A stretch of 64,000 nucleotides of DNA, taken from positions 248,796 through 312,795 of the forward strand of contig NZ_LMPF01000024.1 of the NCBI RefSeq assembly GCF_001424345.1, written 5' to 3'. This document shows positions 25,610 through 33,185 of the stretch, piece by piece. Below the pieces are notes generated by a model, which was not told where the DNA came from, ran no database searches, and was given only the letters and a program-made list of their open reading frames with translations. The DNA is from Burkholderia sp. Leaf177 (GTDB lineage: Bacteria > Pseudomonadota > Gammaproteobacteria > Burkholderiales > Burkholderiaceae). The position numbers were made by a program, and so were the translations under genes. How positions within the stretch are numbered: position 1 is the first letter of the stretch; every line of letters starts with the position of its first letter.

Positions 25610-28111
25610 TCAGACCTTGACGATCTTGACTGCGCACTTCTTGTAATCGGTCTGGAGCGAGATCGGGTCGGTCGCGTCCAGCGTCACTTTGTTGACCAGC
25701 TGGCTTGCATCGAACCAAGGAATGAACACAAGCCCGCGCGGAGGTTTGTCGCGTCCCCGCGTCTCGATGCGCGTGCGGACGAAACCGCGTCGCGACATGA
25801 CTTTCACCTCCACGCCGCGCCGCAAGCCGAGCGCTTTTGCATCGTCGGGATGCATGAAACAAACAGCGTTCGGGAACGCCCGATACAACTCCGGCACGCG
25901 CCGCGTCATGGACCCCGAATGCCAGTGTTCGAGCACACGTCCGGTCGCGAGCCAAAATGGAAACTCCTTGTCCGGCGCTTCGGGCGGTGGTTCATACGGC
26001 AGCGCGTAGATCACCGCGCGGCCGTCCTTGTTGCCGTAGAACTGATAACCCGTTCCCGCCTTGACGTACGGATCTGTTCCCTCTTTGTAGCGCCAGCGTG
26101 TTTCCTTTCCGTCGACAACTGGCCAGCGGATTCCGCGTGCTTCGTGATACGCGTCAAAGGGCGCGAGGTCGTGACCGTGGCCCCGGCCGAAACTGGCGTA
26201 TTCCTCGAAAAGGCCCTTCTGCAGATAGAACCCGAACGCTTTCGCCTCGGCGTTTTGATAGTGGGCGCTTGTTTCCTTCAGCGAATATTTGTCGACCTGA
26301 CCGTTGCGATAAAGCACGTCGTAAAGCGTCTTGCCTTTCAGTTCCGGCTGCTTGGCGATCAGTTCGGCCGGCCAGACTTCCTCGACCTTGAAATGCTTCG
26401 AGAACTCCACGAGTTGCCAGAGATCCGAGCGCGCGCCGCCGGGGGCATCGACCAGTTGGTGCCAGAACTGCGTGCGGCGCTCGGCGTTGCCATAGGCGCC
26501 CTCCTTCTCGACCCACATGGCGGCCGGTAGGATCAGGTCGGCGCAGACTGCGGTTGCGGTCGGATAAACATCGGAAACCACAATGAAATTGTCCGGATTC
26601 CGATATCCCGGCAAGATCTCTTCGTTCAGGTTCGCGCCAGCCTGGACGTTGTTGTTGCACATGACCCAGTACGCGTTCAGCTTGCCGTCCTTCAACATCC
26701 GGTTTTGCAGCACGGCGTGATAACCGGGTTTAGGCTCAATGGTCCCCGCGGGCAGCTTCCAGATATGTTCCGCGTGCTCGCGATGTTCGGGATTCGTCAC
26801 CACCATATCCGCCGGAAGCCGATGCGAAAACGTCCCGACTTCGCGCGCCGTGCCACACGCCGAAGGTTGCCCCGTCAGCGAGAACGGACTGTTTCCGGGC
26901 GTCGATATCTTGCCTGTCAGCAGATGCAGGTTATAGATCATGTTGTTCGCCCACGTGCCGCGCGTGTGCTGGTTGAAACCCATGGTCCAGAACGACATCA
27001 CCTTGATTTTCGGATCCGCGTAAAGCTCGGCGAGTTGATCGAGCTTCACCTTCGATACACCCGACAACTTCGTCACGTAATCCGCGTCGTACTTCGATAC
27101 GAATCGCGCGAAGGTATCGAAATCGATCGGCTTCGAGCCGTTTGGATCGCCCGCGTTTTTAGCGGCTTTCTGCAGCGGATGTTCGGGGCGAAGTCCGTAA
27201 CCAATGTCCGCATTGCCTTCCTTGAAGTTCACATGCTTCGCGACGAAATCCTTGTCGACCCGATTCGTCTTGATGATCACGTTCGCGATGTAATTCAAAA
27301 TGGCCAGATCCGATTGCGGCGTGAAGATCACACGGTAGTCGGCGAGATCGAAACTGCGATGCTCGAACGTGGACAACACCGCGACCTTCGTATTCGGCGC
27401 GCTCATCCTGCGGTCCGTTACGCGCGTCCAGAGGATCGGGTGCATCTCCGACATATTCGATCCCCACAGCACGAACGCATCGGCTTGTTCGATGTCGTCA
27501 TAGCAGCCCATGGGTTCATCCATGCCGAACGTGCGCATGAACCCCGTTACCGCCGACGCCATGCAATGCCGCGCGTTCGGATCGAGGTTATTGGTGCGAA
27601 ATCCCGCCTTCATGAGTTTCAAGGCGGCGTAACCCTCGAATACGGTCCATTGCCCCGAGCCGAACATGCCGACGGCCGTCGGACCCTTCTCTTTCATCAC
27701 GCGCTTGAATTGCTCGGCCATCGTTGCGAACGCCCGGTCCCACGAAACCGGCGTGAACTCGCCGTCTTTCGCGTACTTGCCGTCCTTCAAACGCAAAAGC
27801 GGCGTGGTCAGCCGATCCTCGCCATACATGATCTTCGACAGGAAATAGCCCTTGACGCAGTTCAGTCCGCGATTCACTTCGGCTTGCGGATCGCCTTGTG
27901 TCGCGACAACTTTGCCGCCTTTCACGCCGACGCTTACGCCGCATCCCGTTCCACAAAAGCGGCATGGCGCCTTCGACCACTTCACTTCGGTGTCGGCAAC
28001 TGCTGCCATCCGGTCCACGCCCGTGGCGAGCGCGGGCAGCGTCATTCCCGCCGCCGACGCCGCCGTGGCCGCTGCCGTCTGTTTAATAAAGCTTCGACGC
28101 GTGAGGCTCAT
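25610..28111 (-). CDS. napA: periplasmic nitrate reductase catalytic subunit NapA
   Basis: Molybdenum (bis-MGD) enzyme reducing nitrate to nitrite in the periplasm. The start at ATG 28111 gives 833 aa beginning MSLTRRSFIKQTAAATAASA, a twin-arginine signal; upstream in-frame codons lie within napD. The [4Fe-4S] ligands are C50, C53, C57 and C85, and the Mo-ligating cysteine is C183 in NARHCMASAV. The C-terminal molybdopterin domain includes TGRVLEHWHSGSMTRRVPEL. Its start overlaps the end of napD by 29 bp, as expected for the chaperone that binds this signal peptide. Confidence 0.97.
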   Translation of the reverse strand: MSLTRRSFIKQTAAATAASAAGMTLPALATGVDRMAAVADTEVKWSKAPCRFCGTGCGVSVGVKGGKVVATQGDPQAEVNRGLNCVKGYFLSKIMYGEDRLTTPLLRLKDGKYAKDGEFTPVSWDRAFATMAEQFKRVMKEKGPTAVGMFGSGQWTVFEGYAALKLMKAGFRTNNLDPNARHCMASAVTGFMRTFGMDEPMGCYDDIEQADAFVLWGSNMSEMHPILWTRVTDRRMSAPNTKVAVLSTFEHRSFDLADYRVIFTPQSDLAILNYIANVIIKTNRVDKDFVAKHVNFKEGNADIGYGLRPEHPLQKAAKNAGDPNGSKPIDFDTFARFVSKYDADYVTKLSGVSKVKLDQLAELYADPKIKVMSFWTMGFNQHTRGTWANNMIYNLHLLTGKISTPGNSPFSLTGQPSACGTAREVGTFSHRLPADMVVTNPEHREHAEHIWKLPAGTIEPKPGYHAVLQNRMLKDGKLNAYWVMCNNNVQAGANLNEEILPGYRNPDNFIVVSDVYPTATAVCADLILPAAMWVEKEGAYGNAERRTQFWHQLVDAPGGARSDLWQLVEFSKHFKVEEVWPAELIAKQPELKGKTLYDVLYRNGQVDKYSLKETSAHYQNAEAKAFGFYLQKGLFEEYASFGRGHGHDLAPFDAYHEARGIRWPVVDGKETRWRYKEGTDPYVKAGTGYQFYGNKDGRAVIYALPYEPPPEAPDKEFPFWLATGRVLEHWHSGSMTRRVPELYRAFPNAVCFMHPDDAKALGLRRGVEVKVMSRRGFVRTRIETRGRDKPPRGLVFIPWFDASQLVNKVTLDATDPISLQTDYKKCAVKIVKV

Positions 28112-28418
28112 TGCGGATCTCCTCGTCAAGCGCGGCAACATCTTCGTGATGCTGATAAACCAGCGATGCTGAATAAACGCCTGGCATGGAGTGAATAGCG
28201 CCGATCTGATCCGCAATAACACTCGACCGGTCCGCTTCGAGGGTCACGACCATTTTTCCTTCGGGACTGATCGCGTGAATTTCCGAGCCTGGAAACATTG
28301 CAATGGCCTGCTTGATCTTTTCCATATCCGATTTACTTGCATGAACGACAATTCCCGCAATATGCGATTCGGGAATTAAAGCCATTTCAATAAATGCATT
28401 TTTCAGGCGCGCAGACAT
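28083..28418 (-). CDS. napD: NapA maturation chaperone NapD
   Basis: Cytoplasmic ferredoxin-fold protein that binds the NapA Tat signal peptide and delays export until the cofactor is inserted. It has 111 aa from ATG 28418, which has AGGAG 9 bp upstream. The conserved core is ESHIAGIVVHASKSDMEKIKQAIAMFPGSEIH. A later start at residue 12 (MALIPESHIAG) is possible. Its last 29 bp overlap the napA start. Confidence 0.93.
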   Translation of the reverse strand: MSARLKNAFIEMALIPESHIAGIVVHASKSDMEKIKQAIAMFPGSEIHAISPEGKMVVTLEADRSSVIADQIGAIHSMPGVYSASLVYQHHEDVAALDEEIRNEPHASKLY

Positions 28419-28467
28419 AACCCCGACTCCTGTCGTTGTAGAAAGCAAAAAATGATTTACGGATGGG

Positions 28468-28626
28468 TCAGTGCGGCGGACCACCGATCAGCATTTGATA
28501 AAACCAGACCGCGAAACCATAAACCGCCACGAACATGATGGTGAGCGCCGGAACCATGACGATGGTCAGGAACAAAAAGCTACGCAATTCCTCTGTTTTC
28601 CGAGGGGACGTTTCGGTTTTAGTCAT
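28468..28626 (-). CDS. napE: periplasmic nitrate reductase membrane subunit NapE
   Basis: A 52-aa single-helix membrane protein of unknown precise role, found at the head of many nap operons. The start at ATG 28626 gives MTKTETSPRKTEELRSFLFL followed by one hydrophobic helix (TIVMVPALTIMFVAVYGFAVWFYQML). The charged TxELRSFLFLTVV pattern is characteristic. It is the first gene of napEDABC, 49 bp before napD. The 250-bp gap upstream should contain the promoter; I could not find a convincing FNR/Anr box there. Confidence 0.9.
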   Translation of the reverse strand: MTKTETSPRKTEELRSFLFLTIVMVPALTIMFVAVYGFAVWFYQMLIGGPPH

Positions 28627-28832
28627 GATTATGCCGACGTTAAAACACTTGTAATTGAAGCCGTGTTTTCGAGATGCCGCTGTGGGAGTGATTGTTGGCG
28701 CAGGAGAGAAAAGCGTCAAGCGGTTTATTATTTTGATAATGCAGGACGATTAAGCCGATTATTTCGACGTTTTTGTTTCAATAACAATCGAAGCAAAATA
28801 GATTTTTTATTGGTGATTTTTAAGCGCGAAGT

Positions 28833-28864
28833 AAAGAAGGCAGCACAATTGCCGCCTTTTTGAG
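28833..28864 (-). terminator. terminator of the glutathione transferase gene
   Basis: On the minus strand, AAGGCGGC, a 6-base loop and GCTGCCTT form an 8-bp stem (one G-U pair in RNA), followed by CTTTACTT. It starts 10 bp after the transferase stop. The remaining gap to napE (28627-28832) is AT-rich and gene-free. Confidence 0.75.
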
Positions 28865-28874
28865 ACTTGAACCA

Positions 28875-29579
28875 TCAATTGCGTTTCGGAATATTCAAAC
28901 CTTTCTCAACCGCGGGTCGCGCAACGAAAACTTCCAGTGCGCGTTTCACATTTGGAAAGTTATCGATGCCCACGAGATCGCCGGCTTCGTAGAAACCGAT
29001 CAGGTTGCGGATCCAAGGAAAGCTCGCAATATCGGCGATCGTGTAGTCGTCGCCCATGATCCACTTTCGGCCGTCGAGCCGCTGTTCGACCACGCCAAGA
29101 AGGCGCTTGGCTTCGGCCACGTAACGATCGCGCGGACGTTTGTCCTCGTAATCCTTGCCGGCGAACTTGTTGAAGAAACCGAGCTGGCCGAACATCGGGC
29201 CAATACCGCCCATCTGGAACATGACCCACTGGATCGTCTCGTAGCGGCCAGCCGCGTCTTGCGGGATGAACTGGCCGGTTTTATCGGCGAGATAAAGCAG
29301 GATGGCGCCCGACTCGAACAGTCCGAGCGGCTTGCCATCCGGACCATTCGGATCGACGATCGCCGGAATCTTGTTGTTCGGATTCAACGATAAAAACGCC
29401 GGCGACATCTGGTCATTGGTCTCGAAGCTCACCAGATGCGGCTCGTATGGCAGGCCGGTTTCCTCCAGCATGATCGAGACCTTGACGCCGTTGGGCGTCG
29501 GCAGCGAATAAAGCTGGAGCCGCTCGGGATGCTGCGCAGGCCATTTTGCCGTGATGGGGAAAGCGGACAAGTCGGTCAT
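28875..29579 (-). CDS. glutathione S-transferase, YghU/YfcG (nu-class) type
   Basis: A 234-aa glutathione transferase with N-terminal thioredoxin-like domain (LQLYSLPTPNGVKVSIMLEE, the NxKIPAIVD motif in LNPNNKIPAIVDP and the LFESGAILLYLADK glutathione site) and C-terminal helical domain (YTIADIASFPWIRN N-capping box). The TPNG-K segment near the N-terminus is typical of YfcG/YghU enzymes, which act as disulfide-bond oxidoreductases with glutathione. Physiological substrate unknown. It is a single gene with its own terminator. Confidence 0.9.
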   Translation of the reverse strand: MTDLSAFPITAKWPAQHPERLQLYSLPTPNGVKVSIMLEETGLPYEPHLVSFETNDQMSPAFLSLNPNNKIPAIVDPNGPDGKPLGLFESGAILLYLADKTGQFIPQDAAGRYETIQWVMFQMGGIGPMFGQLGFFNKFAGKDYEDKRPRDRYVAEAKRLLGVVEQRLDGRKWIMGDDYTIADIASFPWIRNLIGFYEAGDLVGIDNFPNVKRALEVFVARPAVEKGLNIPKRN

Positions 29580-29841
29580 GTGAATCCTTTAGACGATAAG
29601 CGTGGGACGCCGGGAAATGATGCGCGGCTTGCATGATTCATCGGGTGAATTTCAGCGCACTGGACGACAAATATAGACATTCCGCCCGATCCTGTCTTTT
29701 CGCCGCGAGCGCCAATGGCGTCCTAGAGGTGATCCTCCATGCCCCGGGTGGCGTTACCAACCGGTCGATTGGATCAAGAAGCGTTAACATGGCTATTACA
29801 ATGCTGCATCGCGACGAATATAAACAGAGCTGGAGATACTC

Positions 29842-32019
29842 ATGAGTCAAATGATTAAGCGAAACGGTTTACAGGTTGCCGACGTGCTCGCCAAGTACGT
29901 CGATGACGAAGCGCTTTCGGGCGTCGGCATCGAGAGTGAAGCATTCTGGAAAGGTTTCGATGCCCTTGTCCACGACCTCGCGCCGAAGAACCGCGCGCTG
30001 CTCGCCGAGCGCGACCGGCTGCAAGTGGAACTGGATCAATGGCACAAGGCGAATCCCGGACCTGTGCGCGACCTGAAGGCGTATCGCGGATTCCTGGAGA
30101 GCATTGGGTATATCGTGCCATCGAGCGCGGTCGTGAAGGCGACGACCCAGAACGTCGATACGGAAATCGCGACGCAGGCCGGACCGCAACTCGTCGTGCC
30201 GCTTTCGAACCAGCGTTACGCGCTCAACGCCGCGAACGCGCGCTGGGGCAGTTTGTACGACGCGCTTTACGGCACCGACGCGATCCCCGACACCCATGGC
30301 GGCGAGCGCACCGCGCAATTCAATCCGGCTCGCGGCGCGGCGGTCATTGCGCGCGCTCGTGCGTTCCTCGATGAAGCCGCGCCGCTCGCAAACGGTTCGC
30401 ACGCCGATGCCACCGCGTATCGCGTGGAAGGCGGCAAGCTAACCGTCGCGCTCAAAAGCGGCTCGTCGGCGTTGAAGTTTCCGGAGCAGTTCATCGGCTT
30501 CCAGGGCGATGCAAACGCCCCTTCCGCCATCCTGCTCAAGCACAACGGCCTGCACTTCGAGATCCAGATCGACGCGACGGATTCCATCGGCAAGACCGAT
30601 TCCGCCCACGTGAAAGACGTGCTGATGGAAGCGGCTGTGTCGACGATCATCGATTGCGAAGACTCGGTTGCCGCCGTCGATGCCGCCGATAAAGTCCAGC
30701 TCTACCGCAACTGGACCGGCTTGATGAAAGGCGATCTGGCCGAGGACGTCACGAAGAACGGCAAGACGTTCACGCGCCGCCTGAACGCCGATCGCGAGTA
30801 CACCGCGCCCGATGGTTCCAGCGTGAAACTGCATGGTCGCTCGCTGCTGTTCATTCGGAACGTCGGGCACCTGATGACAAATCCGTCCGTGATCGATCGC
30901 GATGGCCACGAGATTCCCGAAGGCATTCTCGACGCCGTGATGACGTCGCTCGGCGCCGTGCACGACCTGAAAAACAAGCTCAATTCGCGCACGGGATCGA
31001 TTTATATCGTCAAGCCGAAGATGCACGGACCAGCTGAAGTCGCGTTCTCCGACGAGCTGTTTGGACGCGTTGAAGATCTGCTCGGCTTGCCGCGTCACAC
31101 CATCAAGATAGGCATCATGGACGAGGAGCGGCGCACGAGCGTCAACTTGCAGGCTTGCATTGCAGCGGCATCGGCGCGAGTGGCGTTCATCAACACGGGT
31201 TTCCTCGATCGCACCGGCGACGAGATGCACAGCGCTATGGAAGCCGGTCCCATGATGCGAAAAGGCGACATGAAATCGTCGGCGTGGATCACGGCGTACG
31301 AGCGCAATAACGTGCTGGCGGGGTTGAGTTCGGGGCTGCGCGGTCGTGCGCAAATCGGCAAGGGAATGTGGGCAATGCCCGACCTGATGCACGCGATGCT
31401 CGAACAAAAAATCGCGCATCCGAAAGCTGGTGCGAACACGGCGTGGGTGCCGTCGCCGACGGCCGCGACGCTGCACGCGCTGCATTACCATCAGGTCGAT
31501 GTCCAGGCCGTGCAGCAAGAGCTCGAAAAGACCGGTTACGACAGCGCGCGTGACGCGTTGCTCGATGGGCTGCTGACGATTCCTGTTGTTGAAAAGGCTG
31601 ATTGGTCCGATGCCGAGATTCGACAGGAAATCGAGAACAACGCGCAGGGGATTCTGGGTTATGTGGTGCGTTGGGTCGATCAGGGCGTGGGTTGTTCGAA
31701 GGTGCCGGATATCCACGATATCGGCCTGATGGAAGATCGCGCGACGCTGCGCATTTCGAGTCAGCATATTGCCAACTGGCTTTATCACGGGGTTGTTTCG
31801 GAGGCGTTGGTGAACGAGACGTTCGAGCGCATGGCGAAGGTTGTCGATGCGCAGAATGCCAACGATCCGCACTATCAGCCGATGGCCGGGCACTTTGAGA
31901 CATCGCTGGCGTTCAAGGCGGCGAAGGCGCTGGTCTTTGAGGGACGCGCGCAGCCGAGCGGGTACACGGAGCCGTTGTTGCATAAGTTCCGGCTGGAGGT
32001 GAAGGCGTTGCGGGGGTAA
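29842..32019 (+). CDS. glcB: malate synthase G
   Basis: Condenses glyoxylate with acetyl-CoA to malate, letting the cell grow on glycolate, glyoxylate or acetate. The 725-aa length is the standard isoform G size, with the long alpha/beta insertions that isoform A lacks. Recognisable blocks are IIDCEDSVAAVDAADKVQLYRNW (metal/substrate glutamate region), GSIYIVKPKMHGPAEVAFSDELF, GIMDEERRTSVNLQACI and AGANTAWVPSPTAATLHALHYH. GGAGATA precedes the ATG. It is a monocistronic gene; the 262-bp upstream gap has no gene. Confidence 0.97.
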   Translation: MSQMIKRNGLQVADVLAKYVDDEALSGVGIESEAFWKGFDALVHDLAPKNRALLAERDRLQVELDQWHKANPGPVRDLKAYRGFLESIGYIVPSSAVVKATTQNVDTEIATQAGPQLVVPLSNQRYALNAANARWGSLYDALYGTDAIPDTHGGERTAQFNPARGAAVIARARAFLDEAAPLANGSHADATAYRVEGGKLTVALKSGSSALKFPEQFIGFQGDANAPSAILLKHNGLHFEIQIDATDSIGKTDSAHVKDVLMEAAVSTIIDCEDSVAAVDAADKVQLYRNWTGLMKGDLAEDVTKNGKTFTRRLNADREYTAPDGSSVKLHGRSLLFIRNVGHLMTNPSVIDRDGHEIPEGILDAVMTSLGAVHDLKNKLNSRTGSIYIVKPKMHGPAEVAFSDELFGRVEDLLGLPRHTIKIGIMDEERRTSVNLQACIAAASARVAFINTGFLDRTGDEMHSAMEAGPMMRKGDMKSSAWITAYERNNVLAGLSSGLRGRAQIGKGMWAMPDLMHAMLEQKIAHPKAGANTAWVPSPTAATLHALHYHQVDVQAVQQELEKTGYDSARDALLDGLLTIPVVEKADWSDAEIRQEIENNAQGILGYVVRWVDQGVGCSKVPDIHDIGLMEDRATLRISSQHIANWLYHGVVSEALVNETFERMAKVVDAQNANDPHYQPMAGHFETSLAFKAAKALVFEGRAQPSGYTEPLLHKFRLEVKALRG

Positions 32020-32219
32020 ACAGTTGCACGGAAAGTTCGTTGGATGCGCGCTTAAGAAGGCGAATCCAGCGGACTCCTGCCGGCTATCGAAGTGGCAGAA
32101 ACAGATCGGATGCAAGGGTCAAAGCGACCCTTCTCCTACCCTTATCAGCGCGACTGAACATGAAGTACGACGCCGAGCACAAGTTGAGCATGCTTGGCCT
32201 CAATCGCCGCAGCGAGGGT

Positions 32220-32522
32220 TCACTGCATGTCAGCGCGACCGCGCTTCAGCTTCTGAACATGCAACGCCGCCTTATTCTGGTCAACCTGCCAAAGGTCAAA
32301 TGCGGCCTGATGAGCTAGCCACGATTCCGCGCTCTTACCGAACGCAATCTCAAGGCGCATCGCCATTTCTGGACTGATCGCAGCTCGTCCATTCACGATC
32401 TCGGACAACGTCTTGCGAGACACATCGAGGCCTTCGGCTGCGTAGGTGATCGACAACTCCAGCGGCTCAAGCCAAAGCTCAGAAAGAATTTCGCCGGGAT
32501 GCGGCGGGTTATGCATGCGCAT
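32220..32522 (-). CDS. higA: HigA-type antitoxin (XRE family)
   Basis: A 100-aa antitoxin with a single helix-turn-helix (ITYAAEGLDVSRKTLSEIVNGRAAISPEMAMRLEIAFGKS), preceded by the family signature NPPHPGEILSELWLEPL. It should neutralise the upstream-encoded toxin and repress its own promoter. The order toxin-antitoxin is the HigBA order. The gap to the toxin gene is 11 bp. The C-terminal tail is basic (QKLKRGRADMQ). Confidence 0.93.
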   Translation of the reverse strand: MRMHNPPHPGEILSELWLEPLELSITYAAEGLDVSRKTLSEIVNGRAAISPEMAMRLEIAFGKSAESWLAHQAAFDLWQVDQNKAALHVQKLKRGRADMQ

Positions 32523-32533
32523 GGTGTCCTCGG

Positions 32534-32812
32534 TTAGTGGTAGTCGACGTAATCGACTATGTATGCGTCGCCGTTCTCGAACTGAAAAATGACTCGCCAG
32601 TTCGCCTGGACGGTCACAGCCCAGAATCCGGCAAGATCGCCTTTTAATGGATGCAGCCTGAGCGCGGGAGCATCGATATCGTCAATCTCAACGGCGTCGT
32701 TCAGCAAGGCCAACACCAGACGAAGACGTTTTCCGTGAATCGCCTGTATCCCCGCCTGATTACCCGTCTTGAAAAAGCGCTCAAGCCCTTTGTGTTTGAA
32801 CGATTTGATCAT
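32534..32812 (-). CDS. higB: HigB/RelE-family mRNA interferase toxin
   Basis: A 92-aa ribosome-dependent endoribonuclease-type toxin of the HigB (plasmid maintenance system killer) family. The sequence IKSFKHKGLERFFKTGNQAGI, HGKRLRLVLALLNDA and the C-terminal TVQANWRVIFQFENGDAYIVDYVDYH are typical. I choose ATG 32812 rather than ATG 32830 because family members begin MIKSF and because the putative operator would then lie just upstream of the start. Catalytic residues of this subgroup (Arg in ANWRVIF, C-terminal His) are present, so it is probably functional. Confidence 0.92.
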   Translation of the reverse strand: MIKSFKHKGLERFFKTGNQAGIQAIHGKRLRLVLALLNDAVEIDDIDAPALRLHPLKGDLAGFWAVTVQANWRVIFQFENGDAYIVDYVDYH

Positions 32813-32821
32813 TTGTGCACT

Positions 32822-32838
32822 GTAACCCATCGGGTTAC
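32822..32838. promoter_or_regulatory. palindromic operator candidate for HigA
   Basis: Perfect inverted repeat GTAACCC-ATC-GGGTTAC, 10-26 bp upstream of the chosen higB start. Position and symmetry fit autoregulation by the HigA helix-turn-helix dimer. It would overlap the ribosome site or the promoter. Confidence 0.6.
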
Positions 32839-33014
32839 GTTGCGCAATTCGGATTCGAGAAATCAGAAGCGTGAGGTGGCCTTGCGTGTTGGTAGGCCAA
32901 CAAAACTTCTCTCGATGTTTGGAATCAGCGGACCTTCATGATCCTCGACAACATCGCCAGGCTGCACAAGGGGCTGGCACGATCGCTCGAGTTTGCTATA
33001 ATCCGCGACTTGCT

Positions 33015-33104
33015 GGAGAGATGGATGAGCGGTTTAAGTCGCACGCCTGGAAAGCGTGTTTAGGGTCAAACCTAACCGGGGTTCGAATCCCCGTCTCTCC
33101 GCCA
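33015..33104 (+). tRNA. tRNA-Ser (GGA)
   Basis: 90-nt class II tRNA. The acceptor stem GGAGAGA pairs with TCTCTCC at 33094-33100, followed by G and an encoded CCA. The anticodon loop CTGGAAA contains GGA, reading UCC/UCU serine codons. The long variable arm (TTTAGGGTCAAACCTAA region) confirms the serine type, and GTTCGAATCC forms the T loop. Confidence 0.96.
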
Positions 33105-33133
33105 GAATACGTTGCACATAGTTGAGCAGCACC

Positions 33134-33171
33134 AAAACCCGCATCGAGCCTCGCGCCGATGCGGGTTTTTT
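33134..33171 (+). terminator. terminator after tRNA-Ser
   Basis: 13-bp perfect stem AAAACCCGCATCG / CGATGCGGGTTTT (arms 33134-33146 and 33157-33169) followed by further Ts. Symmetric enough to serve the convergent symporter gene as well, which ends 15 bp beyond. Confidence 0.9.
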
Positions 33172-33185
33172 ACATTCCGCCGCCC

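Noticed and set aside
26705..28198. 497-codon open frame antisense to napA
   Set aside because: His/Arg-rich low-complexity translation typical of the complement of a coding gene; NapA motifs on the other strand explain the bases.
28627..28832. FNR box at TTGATAATGCAGG / ATCAAAATAAT
   Set aside because: Only one half-site present; the other half does not match TTGAT-N4-ATCAA.
30439..32115. 558-codon open frame antisense to glcB
   Set aside because: Shadow of GC-rich codon bias; the other strand encodes an unmistakable malate synthase G, and this frame has no ribosome site or domain pattern.
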